47,432 nucleotides of DNA from an uncultured Acholeplasmataceae bacterium (GTDB taxonomy: Bacteria > Bacillota_I > Bacilli_A > Acholeplasmatales > Acholeplasmataceae), in the NCBI GenBank assembly GCA_927441705.1, contig CAKMKH010000034.1, positions 1 to 47,432 on the forward strand, read 5' to 3'. Position 1 is the stretch's first letter. Every line of letters begins with the position of its first letter. Under the pieces are notes generated by a model. That model had not been told where the DNA came from. It saw only the letters and a list, made by a program, of their open reading frames with translations, and ran no database searches. The position numbers and the translations under genes are program-made. Below, one piece after another: positions 46,823 through 47,432 of this stretch.

Positions 46823-47432
46823 ATGGATAATTTATATAGAGTAAGTGCTTTTACAAAAGATGGACAAGGTGGTAACAAAGCTGGTGTGTATATAGATGCT
46901 GACCAATTAACTGATGTTGAAATGCAAGACATCGCAAGAAAAGTTGGATACAGTGAAACAGCGTTTGTCTTAAAAAGTGATGTCGCAGATTTTAAGGTTC
47001 GTTTTTTCACTCCGATTGCAGAAGTTGATATATGTGGCCATGCAACAATTGCTACTTTTTTCACACTAAAACAATTAAATATTGTAGAAACAAAAACCTA
47101 TTCACAAGAAACAAAAGCAGGCATATTAAAAATAAAAGTCACTCATGATGAAATACATATGCAACAAAATATTCCGATTTTTTATAATAAAGTAAGCAAA
47201 GATTTAATAAAGTCTTGTTTTACACATGTTGATTTTGACGAAAATCTTGACCCTTATGTTTTATCTACAGGCATAAAGGAAATATTTGTACCTGTTAAAA
47301 ACAAGACAGTATTAAATAACTTGATTCCTAACATTGAACAAATAAAAAAAGTATCACTAGCACATGATACAATTGGTATTCATGTATTTGCAATAGCAGA
47401 TGATGTAGATGCCTATGGTAGGAACTTTGCTC
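46823..47432 (+). CDS. PhzF-family isomerase/epimerase-like protein (partial, runs off window)
   Basis: Member of the PhzF/diaminopimelate-epimerase-fold family. The physiological reaction of most such proteins is unknown. ATG 46823 follows AGAGGGTG. 203 codons are open to the window end, where a full protein would have about 260-300. The N-terminal family signature is YRVSAFTKDGQGGNKAGV. The conserved SETAFVLKS, with the Glu taken as catalytic in PhzF, follows. VRFFTPIAEVDICGHATIAT is the third diagnostic stretch, and IHVFAIADD is also typical. It stands alone, with no biosynthetic neighbours, so it should not be read as phenazine synthesis. Confidence 0.9.
   Translation, partial: MDNLYRVSAFTKDGQGGNKAGVYIDADQLTDVEMQDIARKVGYSETAFVLKSDVADFKVRFFTPIAEVDICGHATIATFFTLKQLNIVETKTYSQETKAGILKIKVTHDEIHMQQNIPIFYNKVSKDLIKSCFTHVDFDENLDPYVLSTGIKEIFVPVKNKTVLNNLIPNIEQIKKVSLAHDTIGIHVFAIADDVDAYGRNFA

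Noticed and set aside
46807-47064. Minus-strand frame opposite the PhzF-like gene
   Set aside because: It has no ribosome-binding site or recognisable motif, and the plus strand carries a clear family match across the same bases.
46823-47432. Phenazine biosynthesis gene phzF
   Set aside because: The fold matches, but no other phenazine gene is present and PhzF-like proteins of unknown role are widespread.

Overview
This window is A+T-rich DNA from a low-GC relative of the Firmicutes. The best fit is a wall-less, Acholeplasma/Izemoplasma-type Mollicutes lineage. Shine-Dalgarno sites are strong AGGAGG types. UGA works as a stop: ftsH, the GH13 and GH2 genes and citE all end in TGA. That excludes Mycoplasma/Spiroplasma-type decoding. 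The housekeeping cluster tilS-hpt-ftsH-rqcP-lysS, with dusB and hslO nearby, matches the Bacillus order but lacks the sporulation and division genes found there. The genus is inferred from these traits, not proven. Both ends cut through genes (fhs on the left, a PhzF-like gene on the right). I see no tRNA, rRNA, CRISPR array, insertion sequence or phage gene.

Layout. 1-4000 (minus): fhs, pflA and pflB, for formate and one-carbon metabolism. 4001-4317: regulatory DNA with two CcpA-type boxes, a strong rightward promoter and a 10-codon leader ORF ahead of hflX. 4318-7572: hflX, dusB and hslO. 7600-17702 (minus): an intracellular glycoside operon with a GPH-type sugar symporter and GH3, GH2, GH36 and GH13 enzymes. 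17792-24063: maf, tilS, hpt, ftsH, rqcP and lysS. 24297-33671: glutamate mutase (mutS, mutL, mutE), methylaspartate ammonia-lyase and a citrate-lyase-type set citD-E-F-C-XG. 33694-35084 (minus): two-subunit class I fumarase-type hydratase. 35286-38713: a phosphonate-type ABC transporter. 38830-45222: histidine operon hutH-hutU-ftcD-hutI-fchA. 45266-47432: a MATE exporter and a partial PhzF-like gene.

How it works together. hutH, hutU, hutI and ftcD convert histidine to glutamate plus formimino-THF, and fchA converts the latter to methenyl-THF plus ammonia. Glutamate mutase and methylaspartate ammonia-lyase give mesaconate. The fumarase-type enzyme can hydrate it to citramalate, and the citrate-lyase-type enzyme can split that into acetate and pyruvate. 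PflB then yields acetyl-CoA and formate, and Fhs can recover ATP from formyl-THF. The sum balances as histidine + 6 H2O -> 3 NH3 + 2 acetate + 2 formate. There is no net redox change and no CO2. Only the methenyl-THF cyclohydrolase and Pta/AckA are missing here. The mut and hut operons carry nearly identical CcpA-type boxes at their predicted start sites, and pflB has two such boxes upstream. This suggests one carbon-catabolite circuit over the whole pathway. The most notable regulatory candidate is the leader ORF and stem preceding hflX.
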